This document shows, one piece after another, positions 29,081 through 37,747 of a stretch of DNA of 64,000 nucleotides. Positions within the stretch are counted from its first letter, which is position 1. Each line of letters begins with the position of its first letter. The position numbers were made by a program, and so were the translations under genes. The notes under the pieces are model-generated. The model was not told the origin of the DNA and did not search any database. It worked only from the letters and a program-made list of their open reading frames with translations. Location of the stretch: the NCBI GenBank assembly GCA_017983495.1, contig JAGOBH010000001.1:434001-498000 (forward strand). Reading direction: 5' to 3'. This stretch comes from Pyrinomonadaceae bacterium. GTDB lineage: Bacteria; Acidobacteriota; Blastocatellia; Pyrinomonadales; Pyrinomonadaceae.

Positions 29081-29629
29081 ATGGAGAGTAATTATGCCGA
29101 AGAGAACTTATCAACCGAACAACCGCCGACGCGCCAAAAAGCACGGCTTTCGCGCACGTATGGCGACCAAAAACGGACGCGCCGTGATCAAACGCCGCCG
29201 AGCGAAAGGACGCAAAAGATTAACCGTTCACCATTATTAGGCTTTTCGTTGCCGAAGGAAGGCAGGCTGCTGAAGCGCGCCGATTTCCTCCGCGTTTACG
29301 ACAAGGGTAGACGATTTGAAGGCCGTTTTATGACGGTTTTCATTTTGCCCGCGGAACGCGAAATACATCGGGTTGGTGTCACGGCAACGAAAAAGGCGAT
29401 CGGGAACGCGGTAATGCGAAACCGGACAAAGCGCCTATTGCGTGAGAGTTTTAGATTGAGCCGCGTCGAAATTGACGCGATCACGACCAAATACGATTGG
29501 GTTTTGAATGCGCGGCGGAGCCTGCTGCACGTAAAACTCGACAAGCCGCTCGCCGAATTAAGAGCCATTGCGGCACGCATCGGAAGTGAGAATATTTTGC
29601 CCGCTAATAACGCGAATGCACGCGAATAG
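29081..29629 (+). CDS. rnpA: Ribonuclease P protein component, with N-terminal extension overlapping rpmH
   Basis: Protein subunit of RNase P, which matures tRNA 5' ends. The conserved part begins at about [17 protein letters not shown] and contains [19 protein letters not shown] and TKRLLRESF, the RNR motif region that binds RNA. The frame is open upstream through the whole of rpmH to an ATG at 29081 (GTG at 29078), giving about 60 extra residues rich in R, K and T. The alternative is a TTG just before [12 protein letters not shown], with no clear RBS. Thermus has a comparable rpmH-within-rnpA arrangement, so the long form is plausible. Confidence 0.85.
   Translation: MESNYAEENLSTEQPPTRQKARLSRTYGDQKRTRRDQTPPSERTQKINRSPLLGFSLPKEGRLLKRADFLRVYDKGRRFEGRFMTVFILPAEREIHRVGVTATKKAIGNAVMRNRTKRLLRESFRLSRVEIDAITTKYDWVLNARRSLLHVKLDKPLAELRAIAARIGSENILPANNANARE
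29094..29240 (+). CDS. rpmH: 50S ribosomal protein L34
   Basis: A 48-residue ribosomal protein, [19 protein letters not shown] at the start and [13 protein letters not shown] near the end, ending HHY. GGAGAG lies six bases before the ATG. The whole gene is contained, in a different frame, within the open reading frame that leads into rnpA. Confidence 0.97.
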   Translation: MPKRTYQPNNRRRAKKHGFRARMATKNGRAVIKRRRAKGRKRLTVHHY

Positions 29630-29683
29630 AAGCAAATTCTTATTCGTAATATTCGCTTAATTTGCGGGCAATAGTTTTTTGGA

Positions 29684-29893
29684 ATGAAGTTTTTGGTTTT
29701 AGATCTTCTTGGTATTTACAAGGCGTTTCTTTCGCCTTTTCTGCCGCCCGCATGCCGGTTTGAACCGACGTGTTCTGAGTATGCCCGGCAGGCCGTCGAG
29801 AAGTATGGTGCATTACGCGGAACATGGATGGGTCTAACGCGTATCTTGAGATGTCAGCCGTTGTGTAAGGGCGGGCATGACCCGGTGAAATAA
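29684..29893 (+). CDS. yidD: Membrane protein insertion efficiency factor
   Basis: A 69-residue protein with the YidD signature: ACRFEPTCSEYARQAVEKYG then LTRILRCQPLCKGGHDPV, and an amphipathic N-terminus. It assists YidC-dependent insertion. Its stop overlaps the yidC start as TAATG. Confidence 0.95.
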   Translation: MKFLVLDLLGIYKAFLSPFLPPACRFEPTCSEYARQAVEKYGALRGTWMGLTRILRCQPLCKGGHDPVK

Positions 29894-31821
29894 TGGAAAA
29901 TTCCGGTAATCAGAATCAGTCACGTTTTTTGATCGCTGCCGTCCTGTCGATGGTCGTACTGTTCGGTTGGTCATATTTTTTCGCACCCAAACCGCCGCCG
30001 GCCGACACTAACGCGAATGTTGCGGCAAATACCAATACAAATACGGCAACGCCCGCCCCGGCACCGACAGCTCAGGCTCCGACACAGCCCGTTGCCGCAC
30101 AACCAGTCACTCCGGACACGACACCGAATCGCAAGATCACGATCAAATCTCGGCTTTACGAGGTAACGCTGGACTCAAAAGGCGCTCTGGCGACAAGCTG
30201 GATATTGCTGAAGAACGAGTCGCCCAGGAGTCAGTTTCCGGTTTTCGCCGACGGCTCTACCGAAACGGATCAAAGGCCTTTGGAGTTGATCTCGCCCGAG
30301 GCATTGACACGCAGTCCGCAGGAAATACCGTTCAGACTCGGAACCGCCGACCAGGCATTGAACGAGCTCGTAAACGGCCGCAACTATCAGATATCAGCTG
30401 CCGAGGAAACGATCACGTTGACGGCAGGACAGGAAAAGCAGATCGATTTTACGCTGACCGACGCGAGTGGTGTTGAGGTCAAAAAGAGCTTTGTTTTTCG
30501 TGCCGATAGCTATATTTCTGACCTCGCCGTCACCCTTAAAAAGGACGGGCAGCCGGTACCGAACACTAAATTGATGATCGGTGCGAGTATCGGTGACCAC
30601 GCGATAAATAACCACAATTTTTATCATATTGAGCCCGAGACAGTTGCGTGGATAAACGCTGATATTACGCGGCACCAGGGCAACTATGCGTTTACATTCG
30701 ACGCCAATAACCAGGCCTCGCTTTCCGAAAATGGAACGGTCGATTGGGCCGGTGTAGGCGACGCATATTTTGCGATGGCGGCGATTCCGGCAACGCCGTC
30801 ACAGGGTCTCGAATACAGAGCGTCGAGATATGAAGTTCAGACCAGACCGTTTTACGAGAGCATATTTCAGTGGGCGCTGCGTAACGCCAAAACGAGCGAA
30901 ACGCGACATCTCGTATCGGTCCATATGCCGATAACGACAGACGGTTCGGTTACAAAGATCTTTACGGGTACAAAGGACTATTTTCTTCTGAACTCGCTGA
31001 ACCAGCCGCTGTCGGATCAGGTCGGGCGTCCGGTTGAGATCACCAACCTAATCAATTTCAGTAATTATTGGTGGCTTCGCTGGTTGACCAAGCCGCTCTC
31101 GATCCCGATCCTGTACGCCCTTAATTTCTTTAACGGCTTGACGCACAATTACGGCGTCGCGATCATCGTCTTTACGTTCCTATTCTATTCGCTGCTATTC
31201 CCGCTTCGCTGGTCGCAGTCAAAATCTTTCAAGAAAGCCTCGGGCAATGCCCCGAAGATGAAAGAGATACAGGACAAGATCAAAGATCTGACCAAGAAAG
31301 GCGTGCCGAACGACGATCCGCGGATGCGTGCTCTCCAGATGGAGCAGCTCAAGATGACCAAGGACGCGTTGCCGATCGGCGGTTGTTTGCCGATGCTGCT
31401 TCAGTTCCCGCTGCTCATCGCATTTTATACGGCGGTGACGGTTTCGCTTGAGGTTCGTCAGGCTTCGTTCTTGTGGCTCCCCGATCTTTCGGCGGCTGAC
31501 CCGTGGCACGTGCTCGAATTTGCATTCGCTATTTCGATGGTGCTGTCGATGAAGTTTACACCGACGGCCGCGACCGTGACGCCCGAACAGCAGATGCAGC
31601 AGAAGATGATGACCTACTTTATGCCGGTCATGATGCTGTGGGTAATGTGGTCGGCACCTTCGGGATTGCTGCTTTATTGGTTCTTCGGCAACATCGTGAG
31701 CTTTGGACAGCAGATGGTCATTAACCATATGAACAAGCCGAAAGATCCGACCGGGACCGAGATCGTTAGTTCCGTGCCGGCAAACGCGAAGAAGGTAAAG
31801 CAAAAATTAGGTACGGCTTGA
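29893..31821 (+). CDS. yidC: Membrane protein insertase YidC
   Basis: A 642-residue insertase of the Gram-negative long form: an N-terminal anchor (FLIAAVLSMVVLFGWSYFF), a low-complexity A/T/P linker, a large periplasmic domain, then the conserved C-terminal helices with YGVAIIVFTFLFYSLLFPL, the cytoplasmic KMKEIQDKIKDLTKKG hairpin, and GCLPMLLQFPLLIAFYTAV. The long periplasmic domain implies a diderm cell. Confidence 0.97.
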   Translation: MENSGNQNQSRFLIAAVLSMVVLFGWSYFFAPKPPPADTNANVAANTNTNTATPAPAPTAQAPTQPVAAQPVTPDTTPNRKITIKSRLYEVTLDSKGALATSWILLKNESPRSQFPVFADGSTETDQRPLELISPEALTRSPQEIPFRLGTADQALNELVNGRNYQISAAEETITLTAGQEKQIDFTLTDASGVEVKKSFVFRADSYISDLAVTLKKDGQPVPNTKLMIGASIGDHAINNHNFYHIEPETVAWINADITRHQGNYAFTFDANNQASLSENGTVDWAGVGDAYFAMAAIPATPSQGLEYRASRYEVQTRPFYESIFQWALRNAKTSETRHLVSVHMPITTDGSVTKIFTGTKDYFLLNSLNQPLSDQVGRPVEITNLINFSNYWWLRWLTKPLSIPILYALNFFNGLTHNYGVAIIVFTFLFYSLLFPLRWSQSKSFKKASGNAPKMKEIQDKIKDLTKKGVPNDDPRMRALQMEQLKMTKDALPIGGCLPMLLQFPLLIAFYTAVTVSLEVRQASFLWLPDLSAADPWHVLEFAFAISMVLSMKFTPTAATVTPEQQMQQKMMTYFMPVMMLWVMWSAPSGLLLYWFFGNIVSFGQQMVINHMNKPKDPTGTEIVSSVPANAKKVKQKLGTA

Positions 31822-31921
31822 GATCGGAAAAGTGAAAATGTGAAAATGGGAAAAAGTTAGTTGTGTGAAAGGCATCATTTCTTTTTTACTCTTTTAGGTT
31901 TCCCTTTTTCCCCTTATTTAT

Positions 31922-32371
31922 ATGAACGAGACATGTGAAAATGCGAGAGATTTTTTGTCGGGACTCGTTTCCGACATGCGGTTTGATCTAAGTGTCACGG
32001 CGAAATGGACCGACGAGGGATGTTTGCTCGACCTGAGCGGTGAAGATGCCCATTTTGCATTGGCCGAGAACGGCGAATTGCTAGACGCGTTCGAAGTGCT
32101 GCTGTTTCAGGTTTACGGCCGCGAACTCGACCGCGAGCACCGCTTTGTCGTCGACGCCGAAGGGTTTCGGCAGACACGCAAGGCCGAGCTTCACGCGATG
32201 GCACGTTTTGCCGCCGATCAGGTCCGCAAGAATGGCCGGCCGTTCACCTTCGGCGTGCTGAATTCGACCGAACGCCGCATCATCCATATGTCGCTGCAAA
32301 AGGAAGAAGATCTCTTTACCGAATCAGTCGGCGACGGCCGTGAACGACGTCTTCAGATCCGTCTGCAGTAA
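31922..32371 (+). CDS. Jag/KhpB-like R3H-domain RNA-binding protein
   Basis: A 149-residue protein in the position of jag (spoIIIJ-associated), between yidC and mnmE. A degenerate KH-like N-terminal half (LLDLSGEDAHFALAENGELL, DAFEVLLFQVYG) and a C-terminal R3H domain with HAMARFAADQVRKNGRPF and ERRIIHMSL (R-x3-H). Lacks the long Jag_N extension, so it is a short form. Confidence 0.85.
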   Translation: MNETCENARDFLSGLVSDMRFDLSVTAKWTDEGCLLDLSGEDAHFALAENGELLDAFEVLLFQVYGRELDREHRFVVDAEGFRQTRKAELHAMARFAADQVRKNGRPFTFGVLNSTERRIIHMSLQKEEDLFTESVGDGRERRLQIRLQ

Positions 32372-32380
32372 TAAAAAATG

Positions 32381-32502
32381 CACCACAGAGTCACAGAGTA
32401 CACGGAGATTTTTTAGATCGGTCTTTCGCAGAAGTAGTAACAGCTGATCCGAATACGTTTTCAAATGCGGCCATTCTCTGTGCCCTCTGTGACTCTGTGG
32501 TG
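32381..32502. repeat. Inverted-repeat element before mnmE (MITE-like)
   Basis: A perfect 18-base inverted repeat (CACCACAGAGTCACAGAG at 32381-32398 and its reverse complement at 32485-32502), with imperfect pairing extending about ten further bases inward. It fills almost the whole gap between jag and mnmE and ends ten bases before the mnmE ATG. Likely a non-autonomous repeat. Confidence 0.75.
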
Positions 32503-32512
32503 AGATATTCCG

Positions 32513-33895
32513 ATGGCAGATACGATCGTCGCACTAGCAACACCTACGGGCCGAAGCGGCATTGGGGTTATCCGTCTCAGCGGCGGAGATGCACTGGCGA
32601 TTACGCGGACGTTAGTAAACGATCCGGAATTCTCTCCAAAACCACGTAACGCATATCTAAAACAACTCTACGACCCGAAAGCCGCTGAGGTCATTGACGA
32701 GGCCCTCATCACTTTTTTCCGTTCACCTCACTCATTCACCGGCGAGGATGTCGTTGAAATAAGCTGCCATGGTTCGCCTGTTTTGCTGCGGCAGGTGATG
32801 GACATTTGTCTTTCGCTCGACGCTCGAATGGCTGGCGCGGGCGAGTTTTCGCTCCGGGCATTGGCAAATGGGCGTATGGATCTGGCTGAGGCTGAGGCAA
32901 TCCGTGATCTGATCGACGCTCAGACGACGGCGTCGGCGAGACAGGCCATCAGACAACTGCGTGGGGAACTTTCCGGCCAGCTGCAACCGCTCAAGGACGA
33001 ACTGCTGAACGTTATCGTCGTGCTCGAATCGGCACTCGAATTTGTCGAGGACGATCTGCCGCCTGCTCAGCTCGAGAGCGTTGCTAAAAGCCTGACTGAT
33101 ATTTCGGCCGAGACCGCTCGTCTGGCGGGAACGTTTAAGGCTGGTCATCTGATCCGTGAAGGGTTGCGGGTCGCTCTGGTCGGACGGCCGAATGTCGGTA
33201 AATCGAGCCTTTTCAATGCTTTACTCGGCAGTGAACGGGCGATCGTGACCGAGATAGCTGGCACGACACGCGATCAGATCCACGAGCGATTTATCATCAA
33301 CAACATTCCGATCTCGCTGATCGACACCGCCGGACTGCGTGATACGACGGACACGGTCGAGAGCATCGGCGTCGAGAGGTCAAAAGCACTGATGGCGGAC
33401 GCCGATCTGGTGATCGTCATGCTGGACGCATCCGAGCCGATCGAGGCTGAAGATCATGAGATACTCGACAGCGTCAGCGGATTAAGTTTTATTGTCGCTC
33501 TGAACAAGATCGACAAGACTCCGTCGTTCGACATCGATCATATCGTCGCCGCTGAAAACTCGAAACTTGGTTACCTGAGATCGAGGATCACGCCCCTGTC
33601 AGCAAAGACCGGCGAGGGGCTCGACGATCTTCGTGAGGCGATAATCAGGCCCTTCAGTCCTGAGGATGTATCTACGTCCGGGTTTCTGGTTACGGACGCA
33701 CGTCACCACGACCTGCTTGTGCGAGTCGGAAGCGAAATCGAAACATCGGTTGGACAGTTGAACAAAAAAATAAGCGAAGAGATCGTCCTGATCGGGTTGC
33801 ATAACGCTCTCCGATATCTTGGTCAGATCACGGGCGAAACGACCACCGAGGACATGCTGACACGCATCTTTTCGACCTTCTGCATCGGAAAGTAA
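32513..33895 (+). CDS. mnmE: tRNA modification GTPase MnmE
   Basis: Installs the carboxymethylaminomethyl group at U34 of some tRNAs together with MnmG. A 460-residue protein: N-terminal tetrahydrofolate-binding domain ([16 protein letters not shown]), helical domain, G domain with [24 protein letters not shown] and NKID, and the C-terminal catalytic FCIGK. Its last five codons plus the first two stop-codon bases form the 17-base sequence repeated at 58025-58041, so the gene end has probably served as an integration site while keeping its coding sense. Confidence 0.97.
   Translation: MADTIVALATPTGRSGIGVIRLSGGDALAITRTLVNDPEFSPKPRNAYLKQLYDPKAAEVIDEALITFFRSPHSFTGEDVVEISCHGSPVLLRQVMDICLSLDARMAGAGEFSLRALANGRMDLAEAEAIRDLIDAQTTASARQAIRQLRGELSGQLQPLKDELLNVIVVLESALEFVEDDLPPAQLESVAKSLTDISAETARLAGTFKAGHLIREGLRVALVGRPNVGKSSLFNALLGSERAIVTEIAGTTRDQIHERFIINNIPISLIDTAGLRDTTDTVESIGVERSKALMADADLVIVMLDASEPIEAEDHEILDSVSGLSFIVALNKIDKTPSFDIDHIVAAENSKLGYLRSRITPLSAKTGEGLDDLREAIIRPFSPEDVSTSGFLVTDARHHDLLVRVGSEIETSVGQLNKKISEEIVLIGLHNALRYLGQITGETTTEDMLTRIFSTFCIGK
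33878..33894. repeat. attL: left direct repeat at mnmE 3' end
   Basis: TTCTGCATCGGAAAGTA, the end of mnmE (F-C-I-G-K plus part of the stop). An exact copy lies at 58025-58041. The mnmE 3' end is the known insertion site of SGI1-like islands (recalled, not searched), and a tyrosine recombinase gene lies 660 bases inside this repeat. Confidence 0.85.
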
Positions 33896-34008
33896 GAAGC
33901 GATAACAATCGATAAAGAAAACGACAGTAACATCGCTATTGTCATATAGAATAATAGTTTAACCCTACCACGAAATTTAGAGATTCCTATCAATAGTTCG
34001 ATTTGGTT

Positions 34009-34161
34009 TGTATCTTTTTGTATCTCTGGTGTATCTTGAGAGCTGAAGATACAAATTAGGGGCCGATTGAAAAAGTGATGCTACATCCTGCTACATCCTG
34101 CTACAAGCAGCTACATCAGGCTACATCAGGCTACATCGGCTCAAAACATAAGTTTGTATCT
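34009..34161. repeat. Helically phased iterons at the island's left end
   Basis: Two sets. GTATCT occurs at 34010, 34020 and 34031, inverted at 34048 (AGATACAAA), and again at 34156. Six directly abutting 10-base units beginning CTACA start at exactly 34081, 34091, 34101, 34111, 34121 and 34131 (CTACATCCTG twice, CTACAAGCAG, CTACATCAGG twice, CTACATCGGC). The 10-11-base spacing puts sites on one helix face. They precede the zinc-ribbon/HTH gene and the recombinase gene, suggesting autoregulation or recombination accessory sites. Confidence 0.8.
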
Positions 34162-34169
34162 CGTGACAG

Positions 34170-34523
34170 ATGACTTCGAACTTACGACTTCTCAGGATAT
34201 GCGGACATTGCGGTGAAGAATTTACTGCAAGGACGACCGTGACGAAATTTTGCAGCCAACTCTGCGGTTCGAGGGCCTATAAGCAGAGAGCACGGAAATC
34301 GGCGGCAAAGAGAAGCGATCGCGAGACCGAGTCGAGAATCTCAGCCCCGTTAACGGCTTTGCAGGCCCAAGACTTCCTCAGCGTGGACGATGCCTGTATC
34401 TTGCTCGGAGTAAGTCGATGGACGATAGGCCGGGCAGTTAAATCAGGTAAACTTCGAGCTTCGCGGCTGGGTCGGCGGATATTGATTCGTCGACTGGATG
34501 TGGATCAGCTCTTCCCGTGTTAA
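34170..34523 (+). CDS. Zinc-ribbon/helix-turn-helix (excisionase-type) protein
   Basis: A 117-residue protein. N-terminal zinc ribbon with C11, C14, C28 and C32 ([19 protein letters not shown]), a basic linker, and a C-terminal winged HTH of the MerR/excisionase kind ([37 protein letters not shown]). From memory, this architecture accompanies tyrosine recombinases in Bacteroidota integrative elements. Lying just after the phased repeats and before the integrase gene, it is a candidate directionality factor or repressor. No clear RBS. Confidence 0.75.
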   Translation: MTSNLRLLRICGHCGEEFTARTTVTKFCSQLCGSRAYKQRARKSAAKRSDRETESRISAPLTALQAQDFLSVDDACILLGVSRWTIGRAVKSGKLRASRLGRRILIRRLDVDQLFPC

Positions 34524-34557
34524 GAGGTTAAGGGTTTGGTCCAATTAGGAGAACGGT

Positions 34558-35682
34558 ATGACTAAAGTATTCCTTCGGGAAAAAAAGCTCAATCATGGAA
34601 AGCGCGGACTCTATCTTGATTTTTATCCGCCCATTGTGAATCCAAATACTTTGAAGGAGACGCGGCGAGAGCACCTCCGAATTTATATATACGAAAAGCC
34701 TCGGAATGAATTGGAGCGTGAACACAACAAAGAAACGAAGATCCTCGCCGAATCGATCAAGAGCCGACGACAACTTGATTTGCAGTCTGCAGCGTACGGA
34801 TTTGTTTCAAACCAAAGCCGCCAAATGGACTTCATTGACTATTTTCAAAAATTGGTCGAAACGAAACGTAAGACCACCTCAAAGAGCAACTCAGAAAATT
34901 GGTCGGCGGTACTTAAACATCTGGCCAAGTTTGCGGGTAAGAAGGTTCGATTCGCGAATCTCACTGAAGGTTTTTGTAACAATTTTAAGGAGTATCTTTT
35001 AAGTAATGACGATCTTTCTCGTAATTCCGCAGCGGCCTATTTCGACAAGTTCAAAGCCGCCGTTCGCGATGCGTCTGAAAGGAGGCTGATTGCTACAAAC
35101 CCGGCCAGAAACGTCAAGTCGATCAAGCCGCAGGATACGCAGCGAGAGCATCTTTCGATCGAAGAGTTGCGTGCTCTGTCCAATACGAGTTTTATCTATG
35201 ATGACCTCAGACGGGCGGCGTTATTCTCGGCACTTACGGGCCTAAGATATTCAGACATTGCAAAGCTTACATGGAGCGAGATTTGTAGCACCGACTCGAA
35301 TGGTTCCACAATCCGCTTTCGACAGCAAAAAACTCGTGATACAGAGACGCTGCCGATCTCGGACGAGGCCGTTGCTCTGCTCGGGACCCGTTTCGAGCCA
35401 GACGATATCGTATTTAAGAATCTGAAATACTGGCAATGTTCGTATCTACCGGCTTGGACCACCGCCGCAGGTATTTCCAGAAAGATCACGTTCCACAGCT
35501 TTAGGCACACCTATGCGACTCTGCAACTTACACTTGGTACCGATATTTATACGATCTCAAAGCTGTTAGGGCATAGGAATGTTAGAACGACCGAGATTTA
35601 CGCGAAGGTCGTCGATGCGAAGAAGAGCGAGGCCGCAGGAAAAATCCGGTTGGTATTGACCGAGAAGCAGGAGAAATTATGA
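34558..35682 (+). CDS. Tyrosine recombinase (integrase)
   Basis: A 374-residue integrase: N-terminal arm-binding region (about 1-60), SAM-like core-binding domain (about 90-180), and catalytic domain with the full set R230 (ALTGLRYSDIAKL), K258 (RQQKTRDTE), H313 and R316 (HSFRHTYATL), H339 (LLGHRN) and nucleophile Y348 (TTEIYAKVVD). The HSFRHTYATL form and the short arm domain resemble Bacteroidota integrases. Strong AGGAG RBS. It lies near attL, as expected for the enzyme that inserted the island at mnmE. Overlaps the next gene by ATGA. Confidence 0.93.
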   Translation: MTKVFLREKKLNHGKRGLYLDFYPPIVNPNTLKETRREHLRIYIYEKPRNELEREHNKETKILAESIKSRRQLDLQSAAYGFVSNQSRQMDFIDYFQKLVETKRKTTSKSNSENWSAVLKHLAKFAGKKVRFANLTEGFCNNFKEYLLSNDDLSRNSAAAYFDKFKAAVRDASERRLIATNPARNVKSIKPQDTQREHLSIEELRALSNTSFIYDDLRRAALFSALTGLRYSDIAKLTWSEICSTDSNGSTIRFRQQKTRDTETLPISDEAVALLGTRFEPDDIVFKNLKYWQCSYLPAWTTAAGISRKITFHSFRHTYATLQLTLGTDIYTISKLLGHRNVRTTEIYAKVVDAKKSEAAGKIRLVLTEKQEKL

Positions 35683-36893
35683 TTGCACCAAAAGGACCAA
35701 CAATGCGGGAGACACCCGAACAGCGAAAAAGCCGAGAGACCGACGAAGAGAAAGTTCCCTTAAAGGCCGAGCAGGACCGGATCGCCTGGAAAGAAGAGTT
35801 GTCAAAAGAAGTCGCTGATCTAAACAAAAGTAAATGGATGCCGGAGGCTCTCAAAGCCTTCGGACAAGCAAGAGAGATTATAAGCGAACCCGCCATACCG
35901 ATAGAGGGCGTTGATCCAAAATACAGCTCAGCGGCCATAACGATGGGAAAGCTAATTATGAAGCAATGTGCTTCGTTTTTGACGACGAGCGAAGAATTGT
36001 CGAACCTCGCAGAAGGGATAACAATGCTCGCTCTCAGCGAAGACCACCTTTTCAAACGATTCCCAGAGGAATATCAAAACATCGAAATCACAAATCTAGC
36101 GGTGGGCAATCCCATTGTCGGTCAGATTTGGACGAGTTTCGGCAAATCGGAACCATTTGGGCGTCGAAAGCTCAATGCTCCTAGAAGCATTGAGTTGGAA
36201 AGATTCGCGTCGACAATAAGGAAGATTTCCGACGATTACTATAATGACCATCCAATTTCCGAGAACAAACAGTTCGAAGAGGACGACGATAGGGAGGCAA
36301 CTCCTAGAAATCTGTTTAGCTGGAAGCGGATTACGGACTATATGAGCACCCTTCCGGATTTTCCTTTGAAATACGCATACTTGCTGAAGATCAGGCGGAA
36401 GTTAGAAAACCGTGATCCGAGCGGCGAAATCCGGAGCGGTGGCTCTAAGCACTTTAGCGGCGACATAGACAAGGGCCTGTTTCGAAAATTGAGGGAAGAA
36501 ATCGCGATTTATGACACGATCGGAAAAATAGCGCGCGAAGAATTTGAGTATTCCTCGGTTAAGAATGCCGATATAGACGACTCAATCGACGAAATTTCAA
36601 CTCGGGCCGCGCATATTGAACCGAGAAACCAAAAGCAAGTGTTTTTGGCTTTGGAGTTTCTTCTACGAACGCTTGGAACGACGGGTGACGATACTGCCCA
36701 AGGCAAACTTATGTCGTTTCTATCGGGTTACAGCGGTGAGGAAATGCGAAAAAATTTCTCCCGCAGCGGAAAGTGGAATGATCGAATTGAGAGTATTAGG
36801 TGTGTGCGGGATGTCTTTCTTAACGCCAAAATGAATAAGGCCGTAATGAATAAGCTCGACGGCGAAATTGAAAATCTTAGGAAGAGTTCGTGA
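35679..36893 (+). CDS. Hypothetical island protein, coupled to the integrase
   Basis: A 404-residue, highly charged soluble protein with no recognised domain. It starts in the integrase stop (ATGA). Helix-rich; the later part (QVFLALEFLLRTLG, GKLMSFLSGYSGEEM) is loosely like the regulator-region proteins of Bacteroidota conjugative transposons, but I would not assign a family. A role in element control is inferred from position only. Confidence 0.6.
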   Translation: MIAPKGPTMRETPEQRKSRETDEEKVPLKAEQDRIAWKEELSKEVADLNKSKWMPEALKAFGQAREIISEPAIPIEGVDPKYSSAAITMGKLIMKQCASFLTTSEELSNLAEGITMLALSEDHLFKRFPEEYQNIEITNLAVGNPIVGQIWTSFGKSEPFGRRKLNAPRSIELERFASTIRKISDDYYNDHPISENKQFEEDDDREATPRNLFSWKRITDYMSTLPDFPLKYAYLLKIRRKLENRDPSGEIRSGGSKHFSGDIDKGLFRKLREEIAIYDTIGKIAREEFEYSSVKNADIDDSIDEISTRAAHIEPRNQKQVFLALEFLLRTLGTTGDDTAQGKLMSFLSGYSGEEMRKNFSRSGKWNDRIESIRCVRDVFLNAKMNKAVMNKLDGEIENLRKSS

Positions 36894-36942
36894 TTTACAA
36901 TGATCTCTCGAATATAGATTATCAAAACTTACCGAGCGATGT

Positions 36943-37106
36943 CCCTACAAACTGCCCTACAAACTGCCCTACAAAAATGCAAGAAATCCAGTAACAAAGG
37001 ACAAGAACGAAAGGCATAGCCAACCATCATAACTCTCTTAATTGGAAGGGTTTACTTAGTTCTAACATTCCAATTCGGTATCCCTACAATTCAGCCTACA
37101 CCCCGC
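36943..37106. repeat. Second set of CCTACA iterons, 12-base period
   Basis: CCCTACAAACTG occurs at 36943, 36955 and 36967 (the last diverging after CCCTACAAA), and CCTACA recurs 12 bases apart at about 37083 and 37095. They lie upstream of the second HTH gene and share the CTACA core with the 10-base array at 34081. The gap between the unknown protein and the HTH gene (36894-37167) otherwise shows nothing coding. Confidence 0.7.
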
Positions 37107-37167
37107 TCACGGTTCATTCTTGATGTCTCGTTTTTCTGCTACGTTTGAAACGCAGAGGAATAAGTTA

Positions 37168-37500
37168 ATGAACGACGCCATTACATTTACGCAACTTTCA
37201 TCACCGGAAATCCGGAAACTCGTACGCGAAGAGCTTGAGTGCTTTTTTGCTGACAAGGTTCACCAAAAAATCGACAAAGACGAACTCGGCGGGATTGGGT
37301 TGGCAATGGAGGTAACGGGCTTGGCGAAAGCCACCATATATTCGCATGTGTCACGGCGATCTATTCCTCATAAGAAGCGGGGCAAGTTCCTCTATTTTTC
37401 AAAGTCTGAACTCATAGACTGGATTAATGGAGGCCGGCGAAAAACTCACGAGGAGATCAATTTAGTTGCTCAGGAATATTCAACAGCAAGAGGTAGATAA
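37168..37500 (+). CDS. HTH (excisionase-like) DNA-binding protein
   Basis: About 110 residues from the ATG at 37168, which has AGAGGA upstream; the frame opens 48 bases earlier. A C-terminal HTH (GIGLAMEVTGLAKATIYSHV, SIPHKKRGKFLYFSKSELI) of the helix_turn_helix_17 kind used by excisionases and replication-control proteins of mobile elements. It precedes a small Cys-rich protein and the primase-helicase gene, so it may control replication of the island. Confidence 0.75.
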   Translation: MNDAITFTQLSSPEIRKLVREELECFFADKVHQKIDKDELGGIGLAMEVTGLAKATIYSHVSRRSIPHKKRGKFLYFSKSELIDWINGGRRKTHEEINLVAQEYSTARGR

Positions 37501-37510
37501 GGAGATTGAA

Positions 37511-37747
37511 ATGACCGAAAAAGATATGGCCACGAGTATGAATCGTGGCCAAAAGAAAACAAGATTTGATGCGTATCAAAACAGGTTTACTAGTCAGAAT
37601 TATACGAGTAATCCGCGGGCGAGTCAATGCACTTTTTGTCAGTCGGACTATATGAATTTTGCAGTTAACGGATGCTGCCAACGATGTCAGCAGCGTTGCG
37701 AATACGTTGTCCGAGAGCGGAGCGGAAAACGCGGGAGGGCGGTATGA
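37511..37747 (+). CDS. Small cysteine-rich protein
   Basis: About 78 residues. Contains CTFCQSDYMNFAVNGCCQRC followed by QQRC, a probable zinc-binding knuckle pair. Start ATG 37511 has AAGGAGA upstream. Its stop overlaps the ATG of the primase-helicase gene at 37744. No family recognised; a DNA-binding accessory is plausible. Confidence 0.55.
   Translation: MTEKDMATSMNRGQKKTRFDAYQNRFTSQNYTSNPRASQCTFCQSDYMNFAVNGCCQRCQQRCEYVVRERSGKRGRAV

Noticed and set aside
31822..31921. A-rich and T-rich stretches after yidC as a terminator or MITE
   Set aside because: GGGAAAAAG and CTTTTTCCC pair weakly over a long loop; too poor to call.
34081..34140. CTACA array considered as a CRISPR fragment
   Set aside because: Units abut directly with a 10-base period and no spacers, and no cas genes are present.
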